Source: Thiopontia sp964415865
Lineage (GTDB): Bacteria > Pseudomonadota > Gammaproteobacteria > GCF-002020875
Length of the DNA: 64,000 nucleotides
Direction of reading: 5' to 3'
NCBI GenBank assembly: GCA_964415865.1
Contig: CAYQBY010000003.1
Span: forward strand, 40,191-104,190
A model generated the notes under the pieces. The model saw only the letters and a list, made by a program, of their open reading frames with translations, was not told where the DNA came from and searched no databases. A program made the position numbers and the translations under genes. The first letter of the stretch is position 1. Every line of letters begins with the position of its first letter. Positions 51,264-61,594 of the stretch are shown here, one piece after another.

Positions 51264-52142
51264 CTAGAGCAGAGTATCTTCCGAATAACCGGCTCGTTCC
51301 AGAATATCGTGCAGATGATGAAGCGCATCGAGCTGAATCTGTCGCACCCGTTCACGTGTCACACCGAGCTCTTTACCGAGCTCTTCCAGGGTCATCTCAT
51401 CCTCTCCCATCAACCCAAAACGGCTAACAATAATCCTGCGCTCACGATCCTTAAGGCCATCCAGCCATTCGCTCAGGTGTGAGAACACCTCATCTTTTAG
51501 AAAAATATCATCCTGATCCTGGAGGGAGGTATCCTCAATTCTCTCCCCAACCGTTCTACTGGATCCTTTGGCCACTGGCAGATCGGTTGATGTTGGTATC
51601 TCCTTGAGCTTTAAAATTTTATCAACCTCTTCGGCCGACTTTTCCAGCGAGGTCGCAATCTCGGATACGGATGGCTCATGGCTCTCAGATTGGGAGAGAC
51701 GGCGGGACTCTCGCAGATAACGCCCCAGCTCTCTCATAACATGAACTGGCAGTCGTACCGTGCGTGCCTGATTCATCAATGCACGGTCCACCCCTTGCCT
51801 AATCCACCAGGTAGCATAGGTTGAGAAACGGAATCCCTTTTCAGGATCAAATTTCTCAACAGCACGAATCAGACCAAGATTCCCCTCCTCAACCAGATCC
51901 ATAAAGGGGACTCCTCTATTCTGGTAACGCCTGGCAATACTGACTACAAGACGGAGGTTGGATTCGATCAGATGATTTTTGGCATCCCTATCTCCCTGCT
52001 GCACCTTGCGTGCACAGGCCCACTCCTCTTCTGCTGTAAGCAGAGGAAACGCTCGAATCTCCTGCATATAGATGTGAAGGGCATCATGGTCCTTTCCTTT
52101 CAGCTTGCTCGATGCAAACTCCTCTTGATCTGAACTGCCCAT
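51264..52142 (-). CDS. rpoS: RNA polymerase sigma factor RpoS
   Basis: The 292-residue sigma-70 family protein has region 1.2 (DALHIYMQEIRAFPLLTAEEE), region 2 (NLRLVVSIARRYQNRG, FRFSTYATWWIRQ), region 3 and region 4 (TLEELGKELGVTRERVRQIQ). It governs stationary-phase and general stress genes. It is shorter at the N-terminus than the 330-residue Escherichia coli protein. Location after nlpD supports RpoS rather than RpoH/RpoD. Confidence 0.95.
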   Translation of the reverse strand: MGSSDQEEFASSKLKGKDHDALHIYMQEIRAFPLLTAEEEWACARKVQQGDRDAKNHLIESNLRLVVSIARRYQNRGVPFMDLVEEGNLGLIRAVEKFDPEKGFRFSTYATWWIRQGVDRALMNQARTVRLPVHVMRELGRYLRESRRLSQSESHEPSVSEIATSLEKSAEEVDKILKLKEIPTSTDLPVAKGSSRTVGERIEDTSLQDQDDIFLKDEVFSHLSEWLDGLKDRERRIIVSRFGLMGEDEMTLEELGKELGVTRERVRQIQLDALHHLHDILERAGYSEDTLL

Positions 52143-52150
52143 TACACCGT

Positions 52151-53077
52151 TTATCGACCAGAACCAGATAGCCTGGAGAGATACCTCATTGGATCAACCG
52201 GCTTGCCATTTTTTCTGACCTCGAAGTGTAGCTTGACCCGGTCAGTTCCGCTCTTACCCATTTTTGCAATCTGTTGACCAACTTTCACCAGATCTCCCTC
52301 CCGTACCTGCAGTTGGCTGTTGTGCGCATAGGCAGTCAACAGATTGTTGTCATGCTTGATGATCAACAACTTTCCATAGCGGACCAGGCCTGTGCCACTA
52401 TAGACCACCCTGCCATCCCCCGCAGAGACAATTGGATCACCCTGGCGGCCTCCAAACTCAACCCCTGTTATCCCTCTCTCCTTGGAGTAACGCTTCAATA
52501 TCTTGCCCGCTGATGGGCGCTCAAGATTGGTGGTGCCACCGGAAGAGCGTCTGACCGATTTTACCTGCGACCCGGTTTTTTGTTTGGGTTTTGACTTGGC
52601 AACGGTCCTGGATGGTTTTCTGGATGAGGCTGCGGGCTTCAATCGCAACTTCTGTCCCACATGAATCTGATAGGGTGACTTCAGACTGTTCCAGCTGGCC
52701 AGATTAGCCATCTTAATATTTAGCTTCTCTGCAATAACACTCAATGTATCTCCTGATCTCACAATATAGTAATCAGCATTCACAGATACGGGCCTGGAGG
52801 ATGGTGAGCTACTTGAGTGCAGCCGTAATGTCTCCCCTTTGTGGATTCTGTATGGAGAGCTGATGCCATTCCATCGAGCCAGATCTAGATAATCCAGATC
52901 AAACTCCATGGCAATCATGTAGAGGCTGTCACCTGTCCGTACGGTATAACTTTTAGGGATCTCCCCCACAAGATGGGTCTGGCTGGATACCGGAGATAAT
53001 GATGAGCGATTACTACTACAACCCGCAAGCAGGAAGATGACCACAAACAGGGAGGTTATGTTTACTATCTGTCTCAT
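52151..53077 (-). CDS. nlpD: NlpD-like lipoprotein with two LysM and an M23 domain
   Basis: The start at 53077 (MRQIVNITSLF) gives a lipoprotein signal with FLLAGC; the upstream extension of the frame overlaps the yqaA gene. Two LysM repeats (YTVRTGDSLYMIA... and YYIVRSGDTLSVIA...) bind peptidoglycan, a basic linker follows, then an M23-like domain. That domain lacks the first zinc-binding His-x3-Asp (reads GRQGDPIVSAGDGRVVY), as in activator-type NlpD. It likely activates an amidase in cell separation. The start overlaps the yqaA stop by one base. Confidence 0.92.
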   Translation of the reverse strand: MRQIVNITSLFVVIFLLAGCSSNRSSLSPVSSQTHLVGEIPKSYTVRTGDSLYMIAMEFDLDYLDLARWNGISSPYRIHKGETLRLHSSSSPSSRPVSVNADYYIVRSGDTLSVIAEKLNIKMANLASWNSLKSPYQIHVGQKLRLKPAASSRKPSRTVAKSKPKQKTGSQVKSVRRSSGGTTNLERPSAGKILKRYSKERGITGVEFGGRQGDPIVSAGDGRVVYSGTGLVRYGKLLIIKHDNNLLTAYAHNSQLQVREGDLVKVGQQIAKMGKSGTDRVKLHFEVRKNGKPVDPMRYLSRLSGSGR

Positions 53078-53652
53078 CAATATCGCAAAAAGTAGTAGAT
53101 TGCTGCAAGCAGTACGGCAATCCATCCCAGACGTGACATCCAGCCACGCTCCATCTTGAGGAATTTCTCTCCTCCCCAGATAACAAATGCTGCTACCAGA
53201 AAGAAACGTGCGCCCCTGCCAACCAGTGATGCAACCATGAAGAGCGGAAGCGACATAGCCAGAGCTCCAGCACTTATGGTAAATAGTTTGTATGGAATGG
53301 GAGAAAATCCAGCAAGGAAGACAATCCATATTCCCCACTCATCAAACAGTGACTTGGCATTATCATAGGACTCCTGAAACCCCCACTGCGCAATTAGTGG
53401 CTCAACCAGTTCCATTCCATAAAGCCCGATCAGATAACCAAAAAGCCCACCCAGCACAGAGGCGATGGTCACCAGGGTTGCGTATCTCCACCCACGAGAG
53501 GGGTGCGCCAGGGTCATTGGTGCAAGCAATACATCAGGTGGAACCGGGAAGAAACTGGATTCAGCAAAACTCAATCCTGCCAGGATACGTTCGGCATGGG
53601 GACGATCCGCCCAGACGGCGACCATCTCATTCATTCTGTTCATCCACTCCAC
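53077..53652 (-). CDS. yqaA: YqaA/DedA-related membrane protein (SNARE-associated domain)
   Basis: A 191-residue polytopic protein with the VTT/SNARE-associated pattern: AESSFFPVPPDVLLAPM, GGLFGYLIG, and FSPIPYKLFTISAGAL. The family is linked to envelope lipid transport or proton-motive-force maintenance, without settled function. It is inserted between pcm and nlpD, touching both (one-base overlaps), and so is part of the surE-pcm-nlpD-rpoS operon. Confidence 0.88.
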   Translation of the reverse strand: MEWMNRMNEMVAVWADRPHAERILAGLSFAESSFFPVPPDVLLAPMTLAHPSRGWRYATLVTIASVLGGLFGYLIGLYGMELVEPLIAQWGFQESYDNAKSLFDEWGIWIVFLAGFSPIPYKLFTISAGALAMSLPLFMVASLVGRGARFFLVAAFVIWGGEKFLKMERGWMSRLGWIAVLLAAIYYFLRY

Positions 53653-54317
53653 TATCGTGCTCCTGCCCTCATGGGGACAAACCTTACCCTCTCCAAAACC
53701 TCTTCCTCATAGCCATCTGCCGTTTTCGTCAACTCCAACAATTTTTGCTCCTGCTTCTCCGGCCCTACAGGTACCACCATTCTGCCTCCAACCTCCAGCT
53801 GTCCGAGAAGACGGGTAGGAATTCCAGCTGGTGCCGCAGTAACAATAATTGCATCAAATGGGGCCTTCTCCTCCCATCCAACATGACCATCATCCAGCTT
53901 CATCTCCACATTCAGAATTCCCATCTCGGCAAATCTATCCTGGGCCCTGCGAATCAATGCACCAATACGTTCGACAGTGTATACATGTGGAACCAGTTGC
54001 GCGAGGATGGCTGTCTGATAACCTGATCCAGTCCCAATCTCCAATACCCGTTTTGGACGTCCATGACGCATCAGCGCCTCTGTCATCAGGGCAACAATAT
54101 AGGGTTGTGAGATTGTCTGTTCGTGCCCAATTGGGAGCACAATATTGTCATAGGCCTGGTGTGCCAGAGCCTCATCCACAAATTGATGACGGGGCACTGT
54201 GCGAATAGCATTCAGCACCTCAAGATCGGTGATCCCCTGCCCCTCCAGCTGACTTATCAGGCGCTCTCTGACCCGGCGTGAACGGAATCCTACCTCATAG
54301 TTACTCATGATAGCCAC
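53652..54317 (-). CDS. pcm: Protein-L-isoaspartate O-methyltransferase
   Basis: The 221-residue SAM-dependent enzyme repairs isoaspartyl residues in aged proteins. Motifs are VPRHQFVDEALAHQAYDN, VLEIGTGSGYQTAIL (SAM site) and DAIIVTAAPAGIP. A second Met at residue 4 is an alternative start. It overlaps surE by 13 bp. Confidence 0.96.
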   Translation of the reverse strand: MAIMSNYEVGFRSRRVRERLISQLEGQGITDLEVLNAIRTVPRHQFVDEALAHQAYDNIVLPIGHEQTISQPYIVALMTEALMRHGRPKRVLEIGTGSGYQTAILAQLVPHVYTVERIGALIRRAQDRFAEMGILNVEMKLDDGHVGWEEKAPFDAIIVTAAPAGIPTRLLGQLEVGGRMVVPVGPEKQEQKLLELTKTADGYEEEVLERVRFVPMRAGAR

Positions 54318-55051
54318 TGCTCCATTCCACTAATCATGGAGTGCTGCGTCAGATCAGTATGGATTGGGGTTACCGAAATCCAGCCATTCTCCACCGCATA
54401 AAAATCTGTGCCATCCTCCTCATTTTCGGCCTTACCAGCAGCTCCTACCCAGTATATATTCTTGCCGCGTGGATCCTTCATTTTCACCACCGGCTCCGAA
54501 CGGTGCCTTCTGCCAAGAGATGTTGCTCTGAATCCACGAATCTCTTCCCATGGAAGGTTGGGCACATTCACATTCAGGATGGTCTCTGCTCCAAGAGGGT
54601 GCTGCTCAAGCCTCTCCAGTATCTTCTCTACCGCAATAGCTGCAGAGTCAAAATGACGACATCTGTCCTCCCTGCAGACCAGAGAGACCGCGATTGCCGG
54701 CAACCCAAGAAAGCGTCCCTCCATGGCGGCAGCAACTGTGCCCGAATAGAGCACATCATCTGCCATGTTGGCACCGGAATTTATCCCGGACACCACAATC
54801 TCAGGATCCTCATCCAGTAACCCGGTCAGTGCCAGGTGAACCGAGTCAGTAGGTGTACCATCTACAGAATAGTCTCCACTCTCATGGGTAAACAGATGCA
54901 ACGGATGCTCCAGGGTCAGTGAATTACTGGCCCCACTACGGTTGCGATCAGGGGCAACAACTACCACCTCATTGCTCTTGGCAAGATGTTTACGCAGGGT
55001 CTGCAGTCCGGGGGCATTTACACCATCGTCATTACTAAGGAGGATTTTCAT
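54305..55051 (-). CDS. surE: 5'/3'-nucleotidase SurE
   Basis: The 248-residue metal-dependent nucleotidase has ILLSNDDGVNAPG at the N-terminus, RSGASNSLT and SGINSGANMADDV, the family signatures. Part of the conserved stationary-phase survival operon with pcm and rpoS. Confidence 0.96.
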   Translation of the reverse strand: MKILLSNDDGVNAPGLQTLRKHLAKSNEVVVVAPDRNRSGASNSLTLEHPLHLFTHESGDYSVDGTPTDSVHLALTGLLDEDPEIVVSGINSGANMADDVLYSGTVAAAMEGRFLGLPAIAVSLVCREDRCRHFDSAAIAVEKILERLEQHPLGAETILNVNVPNLPWEEIRGFRATSLGRRHRSEPVVKMKDPRGKNIYWVGAAGKAENEEDGTDFYAVENGWISVTPIHTDLTQHSMISGMEQWLS

Positions 55052-55066
55052 AGGATATCGATTCTA

Positions 55067-55098
55067 CAAAAAAAGGGACCCATACGGGTCCCTTTTTT
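55067..55098. terminator. Bidirectional-looking terminator between pnp and surE
   Basis: GGGACCC-ATAC-GGGTCCC with A-rich left and T-rich right flanks (seven A, six T). It follows the pnp stop on the minus strand and precedes surE. Confidence 0.88.
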
Positions 55099-55130
55099 CT
55101 CTAAACTAATGAGGTTTTACCCCACTGGTT

Positions 55131-57206
55131 TTATACAGCCTTCATACTAAGGCGAATACGTCCCTGACGATCAACCTCAAGTACCTTAACCTGAATTGTG
55201 TCACCCTCACTCAGGTGGTCTCCAACCTTCTCAACACGCTCCTCGGAGATCTGTGAGATGTGAACCAGACCATCCTTACCAGGAAGGATATTTACAAAGG
55301 CACCAAAGTCCATCAGCTTGACGACCTTACCCTCGTAAATCTTGTTTACCTCAACATCGGCAACGATAGTCTCAATACGTTTCTTCGCCTCATTGGCAGC
55401 CTCACCATCTGTTGCTGCAATCTTGATGCTTCCATCATCATCCAGATCAATCTTCACTCCAGTCTCTTCCTGGATGCCGCGGATCACAACACCGCCCTTG
55501 CCAATTACATCACGAATCTTGTCCGGATCAATCTTCATGGTCAGATAACGTGGTGCAAACTCTGAAACCTCATCACGGGCTGCAGAGATCACTCCATTCA
55601 TCTCGCCAAGGATATGGAGACGGGCATCACGTGCCTGATCCAGTGCGATCTCCATGATCTCACGAGTAATTCCGGTAATCTTGATATCCATCTGCAAGGC
55701 AGTGATACCCTCTTCGGTACCGGCTACCTTAAAGTCCATATCACCCAGATGATCCTCATCACCCAGAATATCGGTCAGAACTGCAAAATCATCTCCCTCT
55801 TTGATAAGACCCATCGCAATACCTGCAACTGGAGCCTTCAGTGGAACACCGGCGTCCATCATTGATAGGCTGCTACCACAGACAGAGGCCATTGAGCTGG
55901 ATCCATTTGATTCAGTAATCTCGGAGACCACTCTCAGGGTATATGGAAAATCATCATTTGATGGCACAACCGCCTGTACACCACGTTTGGCCAACTTGCC
56001 ATGACCAACCTCTCGGCGCCCTGGGCTACCAACACGACCCGTCTCACCGACAGAGAATGGTGGGAAGTTGTACTGCAGCATGAATGGGTCCTTGAAGCTC
56101 CCCTCCAGCGCATCAATAATCTGTGCATCACGTTCGGTACCGAGTGTGGTCACTACCAGTGCCTGAGTCTCACCACGGGTAAATAGTGCGGAACCGTGGG
56201 CACGAGGAATTATTCCTGTTTTCACGTAAATCGGACGAACAGTTTTGGTGTCTCGGCCATCAATTCGTGGGTTACCCTCAATAATACGGCTACGTACTGT
56301 CTTCTTCTCGAGCTTGCTTACCGCACCCTTTACAGTGTCAGCATCCCATTCACTATCCTCAGTAGCCAGCTCTGCAATAATCTGATCACGTACCTCACCC
56401 ATACGGCCGTAACGCTCCATCTTGTCAGCAATCTGGTAGGCCTCGGTAACCCCATCACTACCTGCTGCTGCAACAGCATCAGTAAGCGCTCCATCTTCTG
56501 CAGCTGCCTCCCACTCCCACTGCTCTACACCTAGCTCTGCAACCATCTCATTGATAGAGTTGATAACAACCTGCATCTGCTCATGGCCAAACAGTACTGC
56601 TCCAAGCATTACCTCCTCGGAGAGAATGTTGGCCTCAGATTCAACCATCAATACCGCATCGGCAGTACCGGCAACACTCAACTCCAGATCAGATCCCTCT
56701 TTCTCGGATGCTGTCGGGTTAAGAATATACTCACCATGGCTGTAACCAACCTTGGCTGCACCAATAGGACCCTGGAATGGAACCCCGGAAAGTGCCAGTG
56801 CTGCAGAGGTGCCGATCATTGCCGGAATCTCTGAATCTATCTCTTTATCTGAGGATATAACTGTCGCAATTACCTGCACCTCACTCATGAACCCCTTGGG
56901 GAAGAGTGGACGAATTGGGCGATCAATCAGGCGCGAGGTCAGGGTCTCTTTCTCTGTAGGACGACCCTCTCTGCGGAAGAACCCCCCTGGAATCATGCCT
57001 GCAGCGTAAAATTTTTCCTGGTAGTTAACGGTCAGAGGGAAAAAGTCGCGTCCCTCACGTGCCTCCTTCTCCGCAACAACAGTTACCAGGAGGACTGTAT
57101 CCCCCATGCTTACCTTGACTGCACCAGATGCCTGACGGGCGATCTCACCTGTCTCTATTGTTACCGTCTGATTTCCGTATTCAAAACTCTTGATGAAAGG
57201 TGTCAC
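55131..57206 (-). CDS. pnp: Polyribonucleotide nucleotidyltransferase
   Basis: The 691-residue 3'-5' phosphorolytic exoribonuclease has two RNase PH-like domains (FFPLTVNYQEKFYAAG; QYNFPPFSVGETGR), a KH domain (DVIGKGGVVIRGIQEETG) and a C-terminal S1 domain (YEGKVVKLMDFGAFVNILPG). Length is typical; it follows rpsO, as usual. Confidence 0.97.
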   Translation of the reverse strand: MTPFIKSFEYGNQTVTIETGEIARQASGAVKVSMGDTVLLVTVVAEKEAREGRDFFPLTVNYQEKFYAAGMIPGGFFRREGRPTEKETLTSRLIDRPIRPLFPKGFMSEVQVIATVISSDKEIDSEIPAMIGTSAALALSGVPFQGPIGAAKVGYSHGEYILNPTASEKEGSDLELSVAGTADAVLMVESEANILSEEVMLGAVLFGHEQMQVVINSINEMVAELGVEQWEWEAAAEDGALTDAVAAAGSDGVTEAYQIADKMERYGRMGEVRDQIIAELATEDSEWDADTVKGAVSKLEKKTVRSRIIEGNPRIDGRDTKTVRPIYVKTGIIPRAHGSALFTRGETQALVVTTLGTERDAQIIDALEGSFKDPFMLQYNFPPFSVGETGRVGSPGRREVGHGKLAKRGVQAVVPSNDDFPYTLRVVSEITESNGSSSMASVCGSSLSMMDAGVPLKAPVAGIAMGLIKEGDDFAVLTDILGDEDHLGDMDFKVAGTEEGITALQMDIKITGITREIMEIALDQARDARLHILGEMNGVISAARDEVSEFAPRYLTMKIDPDKIRDVIGKGGVVIRGIQEETGVKIDLDDDGSIKIAATDGEAANEAKKRIETIVADVEVNKIYEGKVVKLMDFGAFVNILPGKDGLVHISQISEERVEKVGDHLSEGDTIQVKVLEVDRQGRIRLSMKAV

Positions 57207-57284
57207 TTGTTATTTTTCCCGACAATAGTGAAACGAGGCCCATCCCCATTCCGAAATAGATTATATGATTTTGTTGTTACTGCT

Positions 57285-57554
57285 TTATCGACGCAGACCA
57301 AGATCTGCAATCAACTTGGTGTAACGACCACCATCACTGTTCTTTAGATAGTCCAGCAATTTTCTGCGCTGATTTACCATCTTCAACAGCCCCTGACGGG
57401 AGTGGTGATCCTTATTGTGCTCCTTGAAGTGCCCAGTCAGATCCTGGATTCGTGCTGTAAGTAGCGCAACCTGAACCTCTGGGGAGCCTGTATCACCCTC
57501 TCCACGTTGATATTTCTGAACAATCTCACTTTTTTGTTCTGCATTCACTGACAT
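57285..57554 (-). CDS. rpsO: 30S ribosomal protein S15
   Basis: The 89-residue protein has the S15 signature LTARIQDLTGHFKEHNKDHHSR and LLDYLKNSDGGRYTKLI. Binds 16S rRNA in the platform; located between truB and pnp as usual. Confidence 0.98.
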   Translation of the reverse strand: MSVNAEQKSEIVQKYQRGEGDTGSPEVQVALLTARIQDLTGHFKEHNKDHHSRQGLLKMVNQRRKLLDYLKNSDGGRYTKLIADLGLRR

Positions 57555-57692
57555 AACTCTATTAACTCCGTAACCGTTGTCCAGATTTGGACAACACTAA
57601 AAAAATCTTCACGACTCAAAAATGAAAGGTGCATATTTTATCGATGCAGGCCTAACTCCACAAGGAATATCTGATATAACTCTGCGATATCT

Positions 57693-58616
57693 CTACGATG
57701 AAACCAGCCTTCTTGGGGCAACGCGGCCATCATCCAATATCTCACCAACTCCAACAAACTCTTCTGCATCATCATAGATACGAACCCAGCCATCCTCTGG
57801 TACTCCGGAGATCTGTACAGGCTGTCCCTGACGAATGTAGTAACTACTATCTCTATCCAGCTGAACCCTGTCATATCCCTCTACCGCACTATCAAGTGAC
57901 AACAGACGGTTATCCAGCCCCCTGTTTCCATCGGACTCCCTGATCTCTTCCAGCTCATCAATGGTCAGCAGATCCTCCTCTCTATAGGGGCCCAATGTGG
58001 TTCTTCGTAATGCTGATACATGGGCACCGCAACCAAGGAGCTCGCCTATATCCTCAACCAGGGTACGAATATATGTCCCCTTGGAGCAGTGGACACTAAT
58101 AGTCATCTGGTTTTTATCCAGATCCAGCCCTACAAACTCAATATCATAAATAGTAACCTGGCGTGGCTCTCGCTCAATCTCTACCCCCTGGTGGGCCAGC
58201 TTGTAGAGTGGCTGGCCATTAACCTTGATTGCTGAGTGCATTGGTGGAATCTGTTCAATATCCCCCCTGAACTGCTCCAGAGCCTTCTTGATCCTCTCCT
58301 CAGTAACCCCCTCAACCGGACGCTCACTTACCACCTCACCCTCTGAATCACCAGAGCGGGTCACCACCCCCAGTTGGCACTCTGCAACATAACTCTTGTC
58401 GGCATTCAGAAGAAATCCGGAGAATTTGGTCGCCTCCCCCAGGCAGATTGGCAAAATGCCAGTGGCAATAGGGTCCAGGCTGCCGGTATGGCCAGCCTTT
58501 TTTGCAAAGAATAGATGCTTTACCTGCTGCAATGCACCATTGGAGGTTATACCGGCCGGTTTATCCAGCAGGATTATGCCTGAGACATTGCGCCCTTTAC
58601 GGTTTCTTCTTCCCAT
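57693..58616 (-). CDS. truB: tRNA pseudouridine-55 synthase
   Basis: The 307-residue enzyme modifies U55 in the T-loop. The catalytic Asp lies in GHTGSLDPIATGILP; GILLDKPAGITSN and the C-terminal PUA-like domain are present. Start is 2 bp after the rbfA stop on the same strand. Confidence 0.96.
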   Translation of the reverse strand: MGRRNRKGRNVSGIILLDKPAGITSNGALQQVKHLFFAKKAGHTGSLDPIATGILPICLGEATKFSGFLLNADKSYVAECQLGVVTRSGDSEGEVVSERPVEGVTEERIKKALEQFRGDIEQIPPMHSAIKVNGQPLYKLAHQGVEIEREPRQVTIYDIEFVGLDLDKNQMTISVHCSKGTYIRTLVEDIGELLGCGAHVSALRRTTLGPYREEDLLTIDELEEIRESDGNRGLDNRLLSLDSAVEGYDRVQLDRDSSYYIRQGQPVQISGVPEDGWVRIYDDAEEFVGVGEILDDGRVAPRRLVSS

Positions 58617-58618
58617 GG

Positions 58619-59014
58619 TTACTGCTCTTCCTGCTGGTCTAAGTCATGATTGGAGTCATGTTTAGACAGATCCTCTGCCACAACCTGATCAATCAATGAC
58701 TCCATATCACTACCATGCTCAACCGATTCATCATGCTTGAAATGCAACAGAGGCACCGTTCTGAGTTGCAGGCTCTTGCTCAATCTTGAGCGCAGAAACC
58801 CTGCTGAATGGTCCAGTGCCTTAAGAGTATCTTCCACTGAGCTACCCTCACCAAACAGGGTGAAATAGACAGTGGCGTGAGAAAAATCTGAGGTGACATT
58901 GACTGCTGTAATAGTCACCCACCCCACCCTTGGGTCCCTTAATTCACGCTGAATCAGTTCGCCCAGGGTACGTTTTACCTGCTCACCAACCCGGCGAGTA
59001 CGTTCATTATTCAT
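58619..59014 (-). CDS. rbfA: Ribosome-binding factor A
   Basis: The 131-residue KH-type 16S rRNA processing factor shows VGEQVKRTLGELIQRELRDPR and the C-terminal LRTVPLLHFKHDES. The tail after this is acidic/polar. Located between infB and truB. Confidence 0.95.
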   Translation of the reverse strand: MNNERTRRVGEQVKRTLGELIQRELRDPRVGWVTITAVNVTSDFSHATVYFTLFGEGSSVEDTLKALDHSAGFLRSRLSKSLQLRTVPLLHFKHDESVEHGSDMESLIDQVVAEDLSKHDSNHDLDQQEEQ

Positions 59015-59039
59015 TGTAAAACAACTCTTGATCCGTCAA

Positions 59040-61568
59040 CTACAGGGTTCTCGCAACCTCTACACGTTCAAAGACCTCGATCTGGTCCCCTTCCTTCACA
59101 TCGTTGTAGCTCTTAACACCGATACCACACTCTGTTCCAGCACGTACCTCGCTGACATCATCCTTGAATCTACGCAGCGATTCGAGCTCACCCTCATAGA
59201 TCACAATATTGTCGCGCAACACACGGATAGGATTGTTTCGCTTGACCACACCCTCTGAGACCATGCAGCCTGCGATGGCGCCCAGTTTTGGAGAGCGGAA
59301 GACATCACGTACCTCGGCAAGACCGATAATCTCCTCCTTGAAGTCTGGAGAGAGCATTCCTTCCATTGCACGCTTGATCTCATCAATCGCATCATAGATC
59401 ACACTGTAGTAGTGAAGATCAATCCCCTCTGACTCGATCAGCTTTTTGGCAGTTGCATCGGCACGAACATTAAAACCAATAACAATTGCATTGGATGCGA
59501 CCGCAAGGTTTGCATCTGACTCATTGATCCCGCCAACCCCAGAGGAGACCACATTGACCTTAACCTCTTCAGTGGATAGTTTATTAAGTGCATCACCAAG
59601 CGCCTCTGCAGAACCGTGTACATCTGCCTTGATGAGGATATTAACTGTTGAGGTCTCACCGTCCTGCATATGCTCAAACATACGATCCAGGCTGGCCTGC
59701 TTCTGTTGAGCCAGGCGGACATCACGATATTTGCCCTGACGGAAGTTGGCAACCTCACGTGCCTTGCGCTCATTCGGAACCACTAGTGCCTCTTCACCAG
59801 CTTCCGGTACGCCAGATAGGCCCAGAATCTCTACAGGGGTAGATGGGCCAGCCTCTGTTAACTGATCTCCATGCTCGTCCATCATTGCTCGCACCCTGCC
59901 GTATTCACGGCCAGCAAGCAGGATATCACCCTTGCGCAGGGTTCCACTTTGCACCATTACCGTTGCTACAGCACCACGTCCCTTATCAACCCTGGACTCA
60001 ACCACGTTACCTTTTGCCGGGGCATCGGTCACTGCTGTCAACTCCAACATCTCTGACTGCAGAATGATTCCATCCAACAGATCATCCACACCCTCACCAG
60101 TATGGGCTGAGACATTTACAAACAGAACATCACCACCCCAATCATCTGGCACCACATCCTTACTGGCCAGCTCACTCTTGACCCGCTCTGGGTCCGCATC
60201 TGGCTTGTCAATCTTGTTAACTGCAATAATCAGAGGGGCATTTGCAGCCTTGGCATGCTGAATTGCCTCCTCAGTCTGGGGCATCACACCATCATCGGCG
60301 GCAACCACCAGAACCACAATATCTGTTACCTTGGCTCCACGGGCACGCATTGCGGTAAAGGCGGCGTGTCCCGGGGTATCCAGGAATGCGATCTCGCCTT
60401 TCGACGTAGTCACACGATAGGCACCAATATGTTGGGTTATGCCTCCGGCCTCACCCTCTGTTACCTGTGACTCCCTGATATAGTCAAGCAGAGATGTCTT
60501 ACCATGATCTACGTGCCCCATAATGGTCACAACTGGAGCACGGTGAACCTTGTCACTCTCATGCTCCTCCGCAACCATAATCTCCTCCTCCAGTGCATTC
60601 TCTTTCATCAGCACAGGGGTATGCCCAAGCTCTTCCACCAACAGTGATGCAGTCTCCTGATCAATCATCTGATTAATGGTTGCCATGGTGCCAAGGTTCA
60701 TCATCACCTTGATCAACTCGGCTGCCTTGGTAGACATTTTCTGAGCAAGATCACCAACTGTTATGGTTTCAGGGATCTGCACCTCCAGGACAACCGGAGC
60801 TGTTGGTTTGGTAAAACCATGCTCTGTCTCTATCTCAACCTTTGGTGAACGTCTACCCTTTGCACCCTTCTTCTGTTTCTTGCGACCAGATTTACCAGCT
60901 GCAACATGCAGCTCCTTACGACCATAGCGTGTCGGCTGTTTTTTACCGGATTTCTTTCTGCCCGAGGACTCTTTCTCCTCCTCACGCTTTTTCTCTGCTG
61001 CCTTCTCTGCTACCAGTCGAGCCTGCTCATCAAGAATTCTGCGCTCCTCATCCTCACGCACCTTCTTATCTGCCGCCTCTTTCTCGCGTCGAACTGCCTC
61101 CTCACGCGCAAGCTCCTCACTCTCTTTTTTCTGAATCTGATGTTTGCGGCGATTTTCATCCTGCTGCAGGCGAAGACGCTCCTCTTCGGCACGCTTTTCA
61201 CGCTCTACCCTTTGATTCTCTGTCGCCTCTTTACTATCTGTCTGTGTGGCCACAGGATCTGGCTTAACAATTGTCCGTTTTTTCCGCACCTCTACGTTAA
61301 CGCTTCTGCTGGTAGATGAGCGTGCTCCACCACCAACCTTGAGGGTTGCGGTTGATCTTTTCTTGAGTGTTACCTTACCCTTGGATTTAGCAGATGCTCC
61401 ACCACCGTGAGATTCCCTGAGGAAACCAAGCAGCTTCATCTTCTCACTATCAGAAATCTCGTCATCTACACTACTTTTTGAGATACCTGCAGTGGCAAGC
61501 TGTTCAAGCAGGCGATCGGCTGGAATTTTTACGACCTCAGCGAACTGAGCAATTGTTACCTGTGACAT
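59040..61568 (-). CDS. infB: Translation initiation factor IF-2
   Basis: The 842-residue GTPase has a charged, Lys/Glu-rich N-terminal region (about 60-240), then the G domain with GHVDHGKTSLLDYI, DTPGHAAF and NKIDKPDAD, followed by the C1/C2 domains that bind fMet-tRNA. Normal length; 26 bp after nusA. Confidence 0.97.
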   Translation of the reverse strand: MSQVTIAQFAEVVKIPADRLLEQLATAGISKSSVDDEISDSEKMKLLGFLRESHGGGASAKSKGKVTLKKRSTATLKVGGGARSSTSRSVNVEVRKKRTIVKPDPVATQTDSKEATENQRVEREKRAEEERLRLQQDENRRKHQIQKKESEELAREEAVRREKEAADKKVREDEERRILDEQARLVAEKAAEKKREEEKESSGRKKSGKKQPTRYGRKELHVAAGKSGRKKQKKGAKGRRSPKVEIETEHGFTKPTAPVVLEVQIPETITVGDLAQKMSTKAAELIKVMMNLGTMATINQMIDQETASLLVEELGHTPVLMKENALEEEIMVAEEHESDKVHRAPVVTIMGHVDHGKTSLLDYIRESQVTEGEAGGITQHIGAYRVTTSKGEIAFLDTPGHAAFTAMRARGAKVTDIVVLVVAADDGVMPQTEEAIQHAKAANAPLIIAVNKIDKPDADPERVKSELASKDVVPDDWGGDVLFVNVSAHTGEGVDDLLDGIILQSEMLELTAVTDAPAKGNVVESRVDKGRGAVATVMVQSGTLRKGDILLAGREYGRVRAMMDEHGDQLTEAGPSTPVEILGLSGVPEAGEEALVVPNERKAREVANFRQGKYRDVRLAQQKQASLDRMFEHMQDGETSTVNILIKADVHGSAEALGDALNKLSTEEVKVNVVSSGVGGINESDANLAVASNAIVIGFNVRADATAKKLIESEGIDLHYYSVIYDAIDEIKRAMEGMLSPDFKEEIIGLAEVRDVFRSPKLGAIAGCMVSEGVVKRNNPIRVLRDNIVIYEGELESLRRFKDDVSEVRAGTECGIGVKSYNDVKEGDQIEVFERVEVARTL

Positions 61569-61594
61569 GGTGTTGTCTCTCCTTACCTTCCTGC

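Noticed and set aside
53078..53338. 87-codon N-terminal extension of NlpD
   Set aside because: It overlaps yqaA in another frame; the lipoprotein signal begins at 53077.
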